A stretch of 48,268 bases of DNA from an uncultured Opitutales bacterium (GTDB taxonomy: Bacteria; Verrucomicrobiota; Verrucomicrobiia; Opitutales; Intestinicryptomonadaceae): contig URAJ01000016.1 in assembly GCA_900545715.1 (NCBI GenBank), positions 1-48,268 on the forward strand, in the 5' to 3' direction. Under the pieces are notes generated by a model. It worked only from the letters and a program-made list of their open reading frames with translations, did no database searches and had not been told where the DNA came from. Positions 18,567 through 27,617 of the stretch are shown one piece after another. Both the position numbers and the translations under genes were made by a program. Numbering within the stretch: the first letter of the stretch is position 1; every line of letters starts with the position of its first letter.

Positions 18567-18590
18567 GCCCTTCCATTGAGCTATCGTGGC
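18567..18590 (-). other. tRNA-like 5' fragment
   Basis: Read on the minus strand there is a 7-base acceptor-like GCCACGA, TA, then a D-arm GCTC-AATGGAA-GGGC that pairs with one G-T. No anticodon arm, T-arm or matching 3' acceptor follows, so this is at best a fragment and possibly coincidence. Confidence 0.3.
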
Positions 18591-18733
18591 AGAATGCGGT
18601 TGCGCATAAATAAAAAAACGCGCTCGCAAGCCGCGGCAAGCCATGCGCATATAAATGTCTTTTTTATTCAAAATATGTCAATTTTTTCTTTTGTCTTGTT
18701 CTTATCTTTGAATAAAATATTTAAAAAAAATTA

Positions 18734-20161
18734 ATGCGTATGAAACGAAGGGACTATTTAAAACTTGCTGCGGGACTTCCCGCAATCGCAACATCGAAGG
18801 CAATGGCAATGCCGGCGGAAAATTCCGGGGCCAAGCCGAATGAAACGGTAAACTTCTCAGCGAATGTTCCCGTGAAATACAACGTTGACGTATTTGTTGC
18901 CGGCGGCGGACCGGCCGGAATAGCCGCAATGGTTGCCGCGGCAGAAAGCGGGGCCGACGTCTATGCGGCGGAGAATCTTTCGTGCTTCGGAGGAATGGGA
19001 ACTTCGGCCCTGGTTCCGCTTTTCATGCAAATGACGGACGGGATAAATTTTCTCGCCGCGGGATTCGGGTCGAGGGTCAGAGATGCCCTCAATTCGCAAA
19101 AATCTTTTAAAGGCGGCGCGCACGACATCGAGACGCTAAAACGCGTTTACGACGAGCTTGCCGAAAAATCCGGAGCAAAGTTTACATTCTGCACAAAAGT
19201 CATCGGAGTAAAGGCGTCGGAAGGGAAAATCGATTGCGCCATATGCTCGGGGCTTGGCGGCATATTTGCCGTAAAGGCAAAAGTGTTTATCGACGCAACA
19301 GGCAACGGCGACCTCGCCTACATGGCGGGCGCCAAATATGAAAAGGGCGATAAAAATGGGAAAATGATGCCGGGCTCGCTCTGCTCGACATGGTGCTCAA
19401 TCGACTGGCAAAAATGGAGAAAAAACAGGCCCGATATGCCCCAGCCGCAGTCCTTCAAAGTAAAAGAGGCGTACGAAGCCGGCGTATTCTCTTTTTACGA
19501 TCCGCACATGACAGGCATATTTGAAATTGGCGACGGCCTTGGCGGCGGAAACATAGGCCACGCTTTCGGAGTTGACGGCACGGACGAAGGCTCGGTTACG
19601 CGCGCGCTGCTGCATTGCAGAAAGTCTATGCGCGAATATAAAAACTACTACAACAAATACGTGCCCGGATTCGAGAACGCCAAGGTTGTATCGACTGGTT
19701 CCGCAATGGGAATCCGCGAAACACGAAGGTTTGTGGGCGACTACACCCTAAATATTGACGACTATATGAAGCGCGCAGTTTTCGACGACGAAATCGGCCG
19801 CTACGCATATCCAATAGATATACACCCTTCAAGCTTTGACAAGGGAGAGCTTGAACGCCACCGCCAAGAATTTGACAAGCTGTACAAATACGCAAAGGGC
19901 GAAAGCTACGGCATTCCGTACCGAATTTTGACACCAAAAGGATTCGACAATTTGTACACTGCCGGCAGATGCGCAAGCTCCGACGAACTTGTGCACGGTT
20001 CGATACGCGTCATGCCCGCATGCTTCATAATGGGCCAGGCAGCCGGTATCGGAGCGTCTATGGCGGCGGGCTTGAATGTGTCGGTGCACGATATAGACGT
20101 AAGATCCCTTCAAGGAAAACTCGTAAAATTCGGGGCGTATCTTCCCAACTTCAAAGCTTAG
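18734..20161 (+). CDS. Tat-secreted FAD-dependent oxidoreductase
   Basis: This 475-residue flavoprotein resembles the FAD-dependent oxidoreductases of the PF12831 type common in Verrucomicrobia and Planctomycetes. A twin-arginine leader (MKRRDYLKLAAGLPAIATS) directs folded export. VDVFVAGGGPAGIAAMVAA near residue 50 is the Rossmann FAD site, ENLSCFGGMGTSALVP follows, VFIDATGNGDLAYMAGA is the second conserved block, and YTAGRCASSDELVHGSIRVM plus GQAAGIGASMA complete the FAD fold. The start may be the ATG at 18734 or the one at 18740, which opens directly on KRR. The substrate is unknown. It follows the disrupted Tat gene and ends in a terminator. Export of both genes by Tat may mean a shared pathway, an inference. 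Confidence 0.88.
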   Translation: MRMKRRDYLKLAAGLPAIATSKAMAMPAENSGAKPNETVNFSANVPVKYNVDVFVAGGGPAGIAAMVAAAESGADVYAAENLSCFGGMGTSALVPLFMQMTDGINFLAAGFGSRVRDALNSQKSFKGGAHDIETLKRVYDELAEKSGAKFTFCTKVIGVKASEGKIDCAICSGLGGIFAVKAKVFIDATGNGDLAYMAGAKYEKGDKNGKMMPGSLCSTWCSIDWQKWRKNRPDMPQPQSFKVKEAYEAGVFSFYDPHMTGIFEIGDGLGGGNIGHAFGVDGTDEGSVTRALLHCRKSMREYKNYYNKYVPGFENAKVVSTGSAMGIRETRRFVGDYTLNIDDYMKRAVFDDEIGRYAYPIDIHPSSFDKGELERHRQEFDKLYKYAKGESYGIPYRILTPKGFDNLYTAGRCASSDELVHGSIRVMPACFIMGQAAGIGASMAAGLNVSVHDIDVRSLQGKLVKFGAYLPNFKA

Positions 20162-20185
20162 GCAATAAAAAATTAATGCAAGATG

Positions 20186-20216
20186 CCCGCGCGTTAAAAA
20201 AACCGCGGGTTTTTTT
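20186..20216 (+). terminator. Terminator of the FAD oxidoreductase gene
   Basis: CCCGCG (20186-20191) and CGCGGG (20204-20209) form the stem and are followed by seven T. It lies 25 bases after the stop codon. Confidence 0.85.
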
Positions 20217-20432
20217 GTTGCGTTATTAATTTATACACGGCGGCAAGTTTTTTATTTGGCGGGCAATATAATTTCCAAATGCGTAGACTTTGTTATAATG
20301 CAAAAATAATCAAAATCTCTAAGTGACAATAATAAAAAAAGCCAAATTTAACAGTTAAAATAAAATAGTTGTTTTTAAATTGAACTCATAGCGTCTTATA
20401 TATAAAAAAGTTTTATTAACATTGAAGCGCTT

Positions 20433-21893
20433 ATGAAAAACAAATCCTCAACTTTCATCCACAAAAAATTCCACTTTGGCAATTTTCCCCGCCAATGTTT
20501 TTCAGTTTCCCTACTGCTGTTTTTCTCAGCGTTAGGCTTCTCACAAGCAAACGCCGAAGATATATACAACTCAACTTCCGACGCCGATTTTAGCCTAAAC
20601 GACGGCTCAAGCTGGCGTGTTGGATCTTTTGACGGCGAAGCATACAATGGCGTAGTAAGCTCTTCTACAAACAACCTTAATATAAGCGTAAACGCAACAT
20701 CCTCGGGCATTGGAGAGTTTTCGGAATATATTGTCGGCAACAACCTTAATTTTAACGTAGCATCTAATCCGCAAGGTGCGTGGGGCCATACATTTTATTT
20801 TAATCAAGGAGCGTATTTCAAGGGCGACGTAAATTTTTCCTCTGTGCCCGGGTATGTAATACAAATGAGGTTTGGCGATAAAACATTTAAAGTAGACGGC
20901 AATATTAGCTTAAACTCTCCATTAGTCATACACTCTGCACAGGGGGCTTGGGAAGTAGGCGGAAATTTTGACATCAACAATACGCGGCTTTACCTTTCAG
21001 GGAATTCGACAAGCGGTTTTACAGTATGGGGCACTTTAAATCTAAGCACTGTAAACTCGTCGCTTGATTTCGCTAAACAAGACAGTGGCGGCTCCGGAAG
21101 CAAAAGCCGCATGATTGGCGGCATAAACGGCATAGGGCGGCTGCAAGTCGGGCTGCCAAGTGTTGATACAACCGTAATATTGACAAACAACGGCACCGCC
21201 GAATTTAGCGGCAAGTACGCAACTCAAAACGGCGTGGGCGGCGCCCTGCACTTGAAAATGAACGCAAATTCCGACACCGGCAAACAGATTATGCGCTTTC
21301 AAGAGTTTGCCGATTATAGCGACGAAAAAACCTTTAAGATGGCAGACTTGGGCAAGGTAACGGTAGAATGGGGCGAATTGAATGTCGGCATGCATTCCGC
21401 AATGAGCGCCAGCACTTTGACTGTTGTAGGGGAAAAGGCGATTTTCAGCTCCACTGGCTTGGACAGCGGCTCGGAAATCGGCACTACAAGGTTTTCATCT
21501 ATTGATTTTCAAAGCGGCACGATACGCTTTGACCTTTCCAAAATGCAGGGCGACAGAATAGACGTCGCCGGCGGAGTCAATGTGCTCTACCCCACAAGGG
21601 GAACTTTCCTCGTAAATGTAGATCCCTACGACTTGGCAATGTGGCTTGAAGCCTCCGAAGTATCGTATCTCGACTATACTGTAATGTCTTTCGATGAGAA
21701 TTCCTCCAACATAACAATAGACGTCCTCAATCAAATGCTCGTCGCAGAAGACGGGGTTGACGTAAAAGTTATTGAAGGAGATCTTGCGAACGGTTTGCTG
21801 ACTCTCAGGGTGAGCGTGCCGGAGCCCTCGGCGATAGCCGCAATTATTGCGCTCGTCTCGCTTGGGCTTGCTATGCGCCGCAGAAAAATTTAG
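20433..21893 (+). CDS. PEP-CTERM surface protein B, beta-rich
   Basis: This is a 486-residue exported protein of the same design as protein A. A long, basic N-terminal stretch precedes a hydrophobic signal (CFSVSLLLFFSALGF, then SQANA). The body is rich in Asn, Ser, Gly and short strands (VEWGELNVG, TLTVVGEKAIF). A segment coded by about 21114-21390 resembles protein A: GGINGIGRLQV, TNNGTAEFSGKY, LHLKM, IMRF, VTVEWGELNV line up with GGLNGIATLRM, TNKTDAAWQGVF, FHIKM, TMIF, ITVSGGTLYF. The tail is VPEPSAIAAIIA followed by MRRRKI. No enzyme motif was found. A terminator follows. An exosortase was not found in the window. Confidence 0.85.
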   Translation: MKNKSSTFIHKKFHFGNFPRQCFSVSLLLFFSALGFSQANAEDIYNSTSDADFSLNDGSSWRVGSFDGEAYNGVVSSSTNNLNISVNATSSGIGEFSEYIVGNNLNFNVASNPQGAWGHTFYFNQGAYFKGDVNFSSVPGYVIQMRFGDKTFKVDGNISLNSPLVIHSAQGAWEVGGNFDINNTRLYLSGNSTSGFTVWGTLNLSTVNSSLDFAKQDSGGSGSKSRMIGGINGIGRLQVGLPSVDTTVILTNNGTAEFSGKYATQNGVGGALHLKMNANSDTGKQIMRFQEFADYSDEKTFKMADLGKVTVEWGELNVGMHSAMSASTLTVVGEKAIFSSTGLDSGSEIGTTRFSSIDFQSGTIRFDLSKMQGDRIDVAGGVNVLYPTRGTFLVNVDPYDLAMWLEASEVSYLDYTVMSFDENSSNITIDVLNQMLVAEDGVDVKVIEGDLANGLLTLRVSVPEPSAIAAIIALVSLGLAMRRRKI

Positions 21894-21908
21894 CAATTTT
21901 TAAAAAAA

Positions 21909-21940
21909 AGCGCGGAGAAATATTTTCCGCGCTTTTTTTT
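21909..21940 (+). terminator. Terminator of PEP-CTERM gene B
   Basis: AGCGCGGA (21909-21916) and TCCGCGCT (21926-21933) form an 8-bp stem, flanked by A8 and T8, so it could act in both directions. It is 15 bases after the stop codon. Confidence 0.9.
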
Positions 21941-22048
21941 GCGCCGATTTGCGGAGACTATTAGCTTGCTGTGCTAAAAAAATTTGCGGCACAGTCTTGC
22001 GCCGCAAAAAATATTTTAGCCCTCGGATATATTGAAAGCAATGCGCGG

Positions 22049-22234
22049 TTATAGAACGTCCGGATCCCAAGTTTCATAGCCAGTTCCGGAGCCGTTTACC
22101 TTCTTGCCAAGGTCTTTACCGTCCCCAAAATAGGCAGGATCATTCCACGACTCCGGCATTTCGCACCCGCTCAAAAAAAGCGCAGCCGCAGTTGCAATAA
22201 AAAAGAAAAATACTTTTGCGCATTTAATTTTCAT
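22049..22234 (-). CDS. Small lipoprotein, unknown function
   Basis: This is a 61-residue predicted lipoprotein. The ATG at 22234 opens MKIKCAKVFFFFIATAAALF, followed by the lipobox LSGC; cleavage and lipidation would leave a mature chain of about 38 residues. The rest is polar, with GDGKDLGKKVNGSGTGYETW and an acidic end. The in-frame codon one position earlier is TTG, so the ATG is preferred. The second short lipoprotein, at 47712-47966, has no clear similarity in the mature part. It is not evidently in an operon. The lipobox is the main support, and no function can be given. Confidence 0.65.
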   Translation of the reverse strand: MKIKCAKVFFFFIATAAALFLSGCEMPESWNDPAYFGDGKDLGKKVNGSGTGYETWDPDVL

Positions 22235-22396
22235 CAAATAAAGAATCTACTAAAACCACAAAAAATTCAATACACAAATTACTCATTTGTCCGGTAGCAT
22301 ACCACGGACGATTCTCCGCCGGCAAACGCGCACAAAATTTTGCAAGCCGCGCCATATTTTATAAAAAATCGGCTTAACTTCCCATTTTTGGAAAAA

Positions 22397-24322
22397 TCAC
22401 TCTGATTGCGCGGCGCTCAAGCGCTCGCTGCACTCCTCCCATTCGCGGTAAAGTTTTTCTATCTTTGTTTTTAGCGCGTTGTACGCCTCTGTTGTAGAAG
22501 AGCATTGCGCGCCGCGCTTAAAAAAGTCGGGCTCGGACATCTCGGCCTCTATTTTGGCGACGTCCCCCTCGGCCGCAGCAATCTCCGCTTCTATGCGCTC
22601 GACGCTCTTTTTTAACGAAGATATTTCAGCCCGCTTTTTTGAAGCCTCCGCCTTGCGCTCCCAGTAAGCCGAGACGCTTTTTTTAGGCGCGGGCGAATTT
22701 TTAAGATTCAGCCTGCCCTCGGATTTTATGCGCTCCACATACGAAGTCAGATTCCCGGGATAGACTTTTAAACCGCCAGGCCCCAACTCGTAAACCTTAT
22801 CGACTATCGGATCGAGGAATGCCCTGTCGTGGCTCACTATAAGATATGTTCCGCGGTACGAAGCGAGAGCTTGGGCGAGGATATTTTTTGAATTCATATC
22901 CAGATGGTTTGTCGGCTCGTCAAGCAGCAGAAAATTAAAATCGCGCAAGAGCATTTTTGCGAGTGCAAGCCTGTTTTTTTCGCCGCCGGACAATACGCCC
23001 ACCTTCTTAAGGACGTCGTCGCCCGTAAATAAGAAAGATCCAAGCAACCCGCGCACTTCCCCTTTGCGCTCCATAGGAGCGGCTGACAGAGCCTCCTCCA
23101 ATACGTCGTTCGACTTGTCGAGCTCCTCCGTCTGGTGCTGCGCAAAATACGACATTTTTACATTGAGCCCCAGTTTTACACTTCCCGCGTCAGGCTGCAT
23201 AACGCCCGCTATGATTTTTGCGAGCGTCGTTTTCCCCGCCCCGTTTACGCCCACGAGCGCCGCTCTGTCGCCGCGCTCCAAACGCATCGAAACTCCGTTC
23301 AGAACTCTGTGCGCCCCGAACGATTTTTCCACGCCTTCGACGTCGAGAACAATCTGCCCCGTCCTCTCAGGCTCCGGAAATTTAAAATGTATCTCTTTTT
23401 CGTCCGACTCAACCTCTATGCGCTCGATTTTATCAAGCGCCTTAATCCTGCTTTGAACCTGCGCCGCCTTTGAGCTTTTATACCTGAAACGCTCGATAAA
23501 TTTCTCCGTCTTTTCTATGCTGCGCCTTTGATTTTCCGCCGTATGTTCAAGCGTGCGCCTGCGCGCGGCGGACTCCGCCTCAAAGAAATCGTAATTGCCC
23601 GAATAGGAGTCCAGCCTGCCCTTTGAAAGGTGGAATGTGCGGTTTGTGAGGGCGTTTAGGAATGCCCTGTCGTGGCTTACGACCAATATCGAACCGGGAT
23701 ACGATTTCAAATAGTCTTCGAGCCACGCGACCGACTCAATATCGAGGTGGTTTGTAGGCTCGTCGAGCATCAGGAGAGTCGGCTCAGTCAGCAGCAGCTT
23801 TGCGAGCGCAACGCGCATCTGCCAACCCCCGGAAAATTCCGAGCACGGCCGCGCCATATCGGCCATTTTAAAGCCGAGCCCCATCAGCACCGTCTCGACC
23901 CTCGAACGCAATTTAGATTCTTCCGCGTCTTCAAGCCTGTGCCTGATTTCCCCCATTTCAAGGAGGGCGTCCGAATATTCAGCCGAGGACGGGCTTGCGG
24001 TGCGTATAACTTCGTCGGCCTGCGCGAGTTTTTCCCGAAGCGCCAATATGCTTTCAAAGGCCGATTCCGCCTCCTCAAAAAGCGGCCTCTGCGCGCTTAC
24101 GACGAGCTCCTGCGGCAAATACCCGATGGTTGCGTATTTTGGTTTGAGAATGCTTCCGGAATCGGGAGATTCGGCGCCCGCAAGGATTTTGAGGAGCGTG
24201 GTTTTCCCCGCCCCGTTGGAGCCGACAAGTCCTATTCTGTCGCCCTTGTTTATCACGGCCGACACATTGTCGAATATAGTCCTCGCTCCGTACGAGAGCC
24301 TCAATTCCCTTATCTCAATCAT
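22397..24322 (-). CDS. ABC-F family ATP-binding protein
   Basis: ABC-F proteins are soluble, with two ATPase domains, and act on the ribosome (translation regulation, or antibiotic resistance in some members). This 641-residue protein has two complete cassettes: Walker A GSNGAGKTT, signature FSGGWQMRVALAKLLL, Walker B LLMLDEPTNHLD; then GVNGAGKTT, LSGGEKNRLALAKMLL, FLLLDEPTNHLD. Between them is the charged linker typical of ABC-F (RRTLEHTAENQRRSIEKTEK). The last ~100 residues form a predicted coiled coil (AEISSLKKSVERIEAEIAAA). No transmembrane segment is present, which excludes a classical transporter. The order resembles YheS/Uup-type proteins, and the exact subfamily is open. Confidence 0.93.
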   Translation of the reverse strand: MIEIRELRLSYGARTIFDNVSAVINKGDRIGLVGSNGAGKTTLLKILAGAESPDSGSILKPKYATIGYLPQELVVSAQRPLFEEAESAFESILALREKLAQADEVIRTASPSSAEYSDALLEMGEIRHRLEDAEESKLRSRVETVLMGLGFKMADMARPCSEFSGGWQMRVALAKLLLTEPTLLMLDEPTNHLDIESVAWLEDYLKSYPGSILVVSHDRAFLNALTNRTFHLSKGRLDSYSGNYDFFEAESAARRRTLEHTAENQRRSIEKTEKFIERFRYKSSKAAQVQSRIKALDKIERIEVESDEKEIHFKFPEPERTGQIVLDVEGVEKSFGAHRVLNGVSMRLERGDRAALVGVNGAGKTTLAKIIAGVMQPDAGSVKLGLNVKMSYFAQHQTEELDKSNDVLEEALSAAPMERKGEVRGLLGSFLFTGDDVLKKVGVLSGGEKNRLALAKMLLRDFNFLLLDEPTNHLDMNSKNILAQALASYRGTYLIVSHDRAFLDPIVDKVYELGPGGLKVYPGNLTSYVERIKSEGRLNLKNSPAPKKSVSAYWERKAEASKKRAEISSLKKSVERIEAEIAAAEGDVAKIEAEMSEPDFFKRGAQCSSTTEAYNALKTKIEKLYREWEECSERLSAAQSE

Positions 24323-24511
24323 AAAAACAAGCGGCGCAGTCCGCCTAAAATTAAAAAAACTGTTAAAGCAAAAATGGGCCGCCTGTTAAAGATAAAAAAT
24401 CTTATTAAAATCGGCTTGCAGGCAAAATTGCGCCTCGCGCAATATCGGCACATATTGCCGGCAAACACTTTATCCGCAAAATACTCCATTCATGGCAGCC
24501 TTCCCCGCTCC

Positions 24512-24550
24512 AAAAAAAAACGGCAAAATCCGAGAGGATATTGCCGTATT
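24512..24550 (-). terminator. Terminator of the SGNH hydrolase gene
   Basis: On the minus strand ACGGCAA and TTGCCGT pair (24541-24547 with 24520-24526); the stem extends with ATCC/GGAT around a 4-base loop and ends in a run of T. It lies just past the SGNH stop codon. Confidence 0.85.
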
Positions 24551-24569
24551 CTTTTTTGGGAAGATATTT

Positions 24570-25226
24570 TTATTTGAGGTTTTTAATGAGTATTTCCTCC
24601 ATAACAGCATATCCGTCGGGAGTCGGGTGTATGCCGTCGTTGGCGTACTTTTTCGGAAGGCCGTCTTTGTCGTCAACGAGCTTCGTAAAATAATCGACGT
24701 ATATTACGGAATTTTTTTCGCAGTAGTCTTTGAGCATTTCGTTTAGCTTTTTGACCATCGGAACGGGTTTTATCTCCTTGCGCCACGGATATTTGTTTGC
24801 GGGCAAAATAGAGCATACCACCGGCACTACGCCGTTTGCCTTTGCGATTTCCACCATAGACACAATGTTGCCGAATATGTTTTCAACGCTAATGTATCCC
24901 TGATTCTGGGCGATGTCGTTTGTTCCGGCGAGAATCGCAACATACTTGGGTTTTAGGTCGAGCACGTCGCGGCGGAATCTCACCAACATTTGCGACGTCA
25001 CTTGCCCGCTTATCCCGCGGCCCACAATGTTATTTTTTTTGAAGAAATCCGACGGAGTACTTTTAACCCATGCGTCGGTTATTGAATCGCCCATGAGCAC
25101 CGCAAGCGGTGGCGTTTTTACGCTCTTGTTCGCCTCCGCATATCGGCCGAAGCTCGCCCAGTCTCCGGCGGCAAAAGCGCATGCTGAGATTATCGATATT
25201 ATCGCGGTACAGATTATTTTTTTCAT
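24570..25226 (-). CDS. Secreted SGNH/GDSL hydrolase
   Basis: This is a 218-residue exported esterase of the SGNH superfamily. A signal peptide (MKKIICTAIISIISACAFAA) is followed by block I (AVLMGDSITDAW) with the nucleophile Ser, block II (VGRGISGQVTSQML) with the oxyanion Gly, block III (AILAGTNDIAQN) with the Asn, and block V (NDGIHPTPDGYAVM) with the catalytic Asp and His. The order and spacing suit the PAF-acetylhydrolase/acetylesterase-like branch; deacetylation of a polysaccharide would suit the GH5 and GH10 genes but is inference. It has its own terminator, and the cobalamin adenosyltransferase gene ends 29 bases upstream. Confidence 0.9.
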   Translation of the reverse strand: MKKIICTAIISIISACAFAAGDWASFGRYAEANKSVKTPPLAVLMGDSITDAWVKSTPSDFFKKNNIVGRGISGQVTSQMLVRFRRDVLDLKPKYVAILAGTNDIAQNQGYISVENIFGNIVSMVEIAKANGVVPVVCSILPANKYPWRKEIKPVPMVKKLNEMLKDYCEKNSVIYVDYFTKLVDDKDGLPKKYANDGIHPTPDGYAVMEEILIKNLK

Positions 25227-25255
25227 AGCTTTTTCCTTTTAGTTTTTAATGGCAA

Positions 25256-25780
25256 TTAAGAGCGCAGCGACACTTGCGCTAGAATCCAAAGGTAGTCGGA
25301 GAGCCTGTTTATGTACACAAGCGGGAAATCGCGCGCAAGCCCCTCGGATTCGGCAAGCCCAACAATCTCGCGCTCTGCGTTGCGGCAGCGCGCCCTCGCC
25401 ATATCGAGCGCCGCCTGCAAATGGGTTTCGCCTGAATGGGTCCAACCGGAAAAAATATCTCCGTCTCTCTCGGCTGACTCTATGCGGTCCTCGAGGCTTT
25501 TTAGGTCTCCGTCGCCAAGCAGGCGCAATTTTTTCTCGGTTAGCAGATGAAAATCCTCCTTTTTTGTCGCAAGCTCCGTCATCAGGCACACCAGCGACTC
25601 CTGAATTCCAAGTATCTCCGCCCCGAGCTCCTTGCCCGCGAATGAGCGCGCAAGCCCGAGCGTCGCGGAGAAGTCGTCAACCGCCCCGTACGCCCTTACC
25701 CTTTGCGACGATTTTGATACGTCCCTTCCGAACATCAGCTTTGTGCGCCCGGCGTCCCCTGTTTTTGTCGAGATTTTCAT
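25256..25780 (-). CDS. Cob(I)alamin adenosyltransferase, PduO type
   Basis: This 174-residue enzyme transfers adenosyl from ATP to cob(I)alamin to make coenzyme B12. The N-terminal KISTKTGDAGRT is the PduO/MMAB ATP-binding motif. The central helices carry RVRAYGAVDDFSA, and the conserved C-terminal region includes MARARCRNAEREIVGLAES and INRLSDYLWILAQ. The ATG at 25780 is chosen because it opens on the motif and follows the argS stop after one base; an upstream in-frame start would overlap argS. Co-transcription with argS is probable. No B12-dependent enzyme lies in the window. Confidence 0.92.
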   Translation of the reverse strand: MKISTKTGDAGRTKLMFGRDVSKSSQRVRAYGAVDDFSATLGLARSFAGKELGAEILGIQESLVCLMTELATKKEDFHLLTEKKLRLLGDGDLKSLEDRIESAERDGDIFSGWTHSGETHLQAALDMARARCRNAEREIVGLAESEGLARDFPLVYINRLSDYLWILAQVSLRS

Positions 25781-25781
25781 A

Positions 25782-27542
25782 TTACATTTTTTCGAGCGGT
25801 TCAATGCCGAGCACGCGCAGGCCCGCCTCGAGCACGCGCATTGTGCGCGAGCACAGCATCAAGCGCCGCGCCTTTACGGATTCGTCGTCCACCATAACTT
25901 TATCCGCGTTGTAGAAAGTCGAGAAAACGCCTGCGAGCTCGTAAAGGTATGTGCACAAAAAGTGCGGGCGGAGCTCCGACAATGTAAGCTCAAACACCGC
26001 AGGAAGCGCGACGAGCTTTCGGGCGAGAGCTATCTCGCGCTCCGTCTCCAATTCCGAAGCCGCCGAAAAATCGGCATCCGGGGAGGTTTTCAGTTTGCGG
26101 AATATTGAGTGCATTCTCGCCACAGCGTAAAGCAGATATGGGGCTGTATTGCCGTCGAATGCCAGAAGCTTGTCCCAAGAGAAAAGGTAGTCGTTTGTTC
26201 TATTCTGCGACAAATCAGCATAGCGAAGGGCGGCGACGCCGACAGTTTCGGCAATCTTGTCTGCCTCCTCCGCGGGCGTTTCCGGATTTTTCTCCATTAC
26301 TATCGCCCGCGCGCGCGCCACAGCTTCGTCGAGGAGAGCTTTTAGCCTCACGGGTTCGCCGCTTTTGGTCTTTATCGCCTTGCCGTCCTCGCCGAGGATT
26401 GTCCCAAACCATACGTGGCGCAGTTTCGGCAGTTTGTACCCTTTGCAGTCGAACCATTTTTTTGCGGTCATAAACAGCTGCTGGAAGTGGTCCTGCTGTC
26501 GGCCGTCGGTGACGTAAACTATTTCGCGGGCGTCAAAATGCTCCACCCTATACAGCAAAGTCGCCAAATCTGTCGATGCGTAATTCGAGGCTCCGTCGCT
26601 TTTTCTAATTATAAAAGGCTGCTTTTTAAACCTTTCGTGCTCGCGCAGAAATACTACGAGCGCCCCTTGGTCCTCCTCGGCAATGCCGCATTCTGTAAGC
26701 TCTTTGTACACGCGCCCGACTTTGTCGCGGTAGAATGACTCCCCGAGAGTAAAGTCTATCGTAAGGCCCATGCGCTTATACATTCTATCAAACGCAGCAG
26801 AGCTGACCTCGTTTATCTTATTCCAGAGAGCGACATTTTCAGCGTCGCCGTTTTGGAGCTTTACGAGTTCCGCGCGCGCAGCGTCGGCAGCCTCGTTGGA
26901 CTCCTTTGCGAGGGCGCTACCGCGCTTGTACATTTGCTCGAGCTCTTCAAGCGAATTTTCGTTTTCAGGGTCGAGCTTGTATCCAGAAGTTTTTATGCCG
27001 TAAATGAGAATGCCGAAGTTCGTTCCCCAGTCGCCGATATGGTTGTCGGTAATGACATCTGCGCCGCAAAATTTTAGAAGCCGCTTGACCGCCTCGCCTA
27101 TGACCATCGGGCGCAAGTGCCCGACATGCATCTGCTTTGCCGTGTTCGGAGACGGATAATCAACGACAGTCTTTTTCCCGCCGTAAAATTCCCTTGCCGC
27201 CGCCCTCAATTCGGGCTCGCCCTTGTATTTTGCAAGCCACCCCCCGAGAAATTTCTTGGTCAGCTTAAAGTTGATAAAACCGGGGCCGGCAATAGACGTT
27301 TCAATGAGCGTCTCGTCGAAATCCGGAGATTTTTTTATTTCCGCGAGGAGCTTTTCTCCGACAGCCCTCGGATTCTCCTTATGGGATTTTGCGTATTGGA
27401 GGGCTCCGTTTGACTGGAAGTCTCCGAATTTAGGGTCGGCCGGCCGTATTATGGGGTCGAAGCTGTCGTCGAAGCCCGCCGATTCGGCCGCTTTTGTTGT
27501 CAGTGATTTTAGGGCTTTCGCCGGGTGAAACCAAATTTCCAT
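25782..27542 (-). CDS. argS: Arginyl-tRNA synthetase
   Basis: ArgS charges tRNA-Arg; it is a class I synthetase, here of 586 residues. The N-terminal Add1 domain (FGDFQSNGALQYAKSHKENP) precedes the catalytic Rossmann fold with YPSPNTAKQMHVGHLRP, in which HVGH is the HIGH signature. GDWGTNFGILIYG follows; EIVYVTDGRQQDHFQQLF and VRLKALLDEAV are typical of the family. The C-terminal DALR anticodon-binding domain contains ALPAVFELTLSELRPHFLCT and ends with RVLGIEPLEKM. The gene precedes the cobalamin adenosyltransferase by one base and lies downstream of the terminator at 27560-27591. Confidence 0.97.
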   Translation of the reverse strand: MEIWFHPAKALKSLTTKAAESAGFDDSFDPIIRPADPKFGDFQSNGALQYAKSHKENPRAVGEKLLAEIKKSPDFDETLIETSIAGPGFINFKLTKKFLGGWLAKYKGEPELRAAAREFYGGKKTVVDYPSPNTAKQMHVGHLRPMVIGEAVKRLLKFCGADVITDNHIGDWGTNFGILIYGIKTSGYKLDPENENSLEELEQMYKRGSALAKESNEAADAARAELVKLQNGDAENVALWNKINEVSSAAFDRMYKRMGLTIDFTLGESFYRDKVGRVYKELTECGIAEEDQGALVVFLREHERFKKQPFIIRKSDGASNYASTDLATLLYRVEHFDAREIVYVTDGRQQDHFQQLFMTAKKWFDCKGYKLPKLRHVWFGTILGEDGKAIKTKSGEPVRLKALLDEAVARARAIVMEKNPETPAEEADKIAETVGVAALRYADLSQNRTNDYLFSWDKLLAFDGNTAPYLLYAVARMHSIFRKLKTSPDADFSAASELETEREIALARKLVALPAVFELTLSELRPHFLCTYLYELAGVFSTFYNADKVMVDDESVKARRLMLCSRTMRVLEAGLRVLGIEPLEKM

Positions 27543-27559
27543 CGTATTAAATTTTCTTT

Positions 27560-27591
27560 AAAAAACAGCCGCTTCAATTTCTTGAAACGGC
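27560..27591 (-). terminator. Terminator of the unknown gene at 27618
   Basis: On the minus strand GCCGTTTCAA pairs with TTGAAGCGGC around a 4-base loop (GAAA), with one G-T, followed by a T-run broken by one G. It separates the gene at 27618-28136 from argS. Confidence 0.82.
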
Positions 27592-27617
27592 GTTGGGATT
27601 GTATTTTTTAGCGGGCA

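Larger units (their letters stand above)
18268..18733. other. Long intergenic region with hairpins and a tRNA-like half
   Basis: This 466-base region holds a perfect hairpin (18385-18406), a second hairpin (TTGCGT at 18428-18433 with ACGCAA at 18441-18446) and, on the minus strand, a segment resembling the 5' part of a tRNA (18567-18590). No gene was seen. Confidence 0.55.

Noticed and set aside
23672..24577. A 301-codon plus-strand frame opposite the ABC-F gene
   Set aside because: It is antisense to a strongly supported gene with two complete ATPase cassettes, and its composition is typical of a GC-skewed shadow frame.
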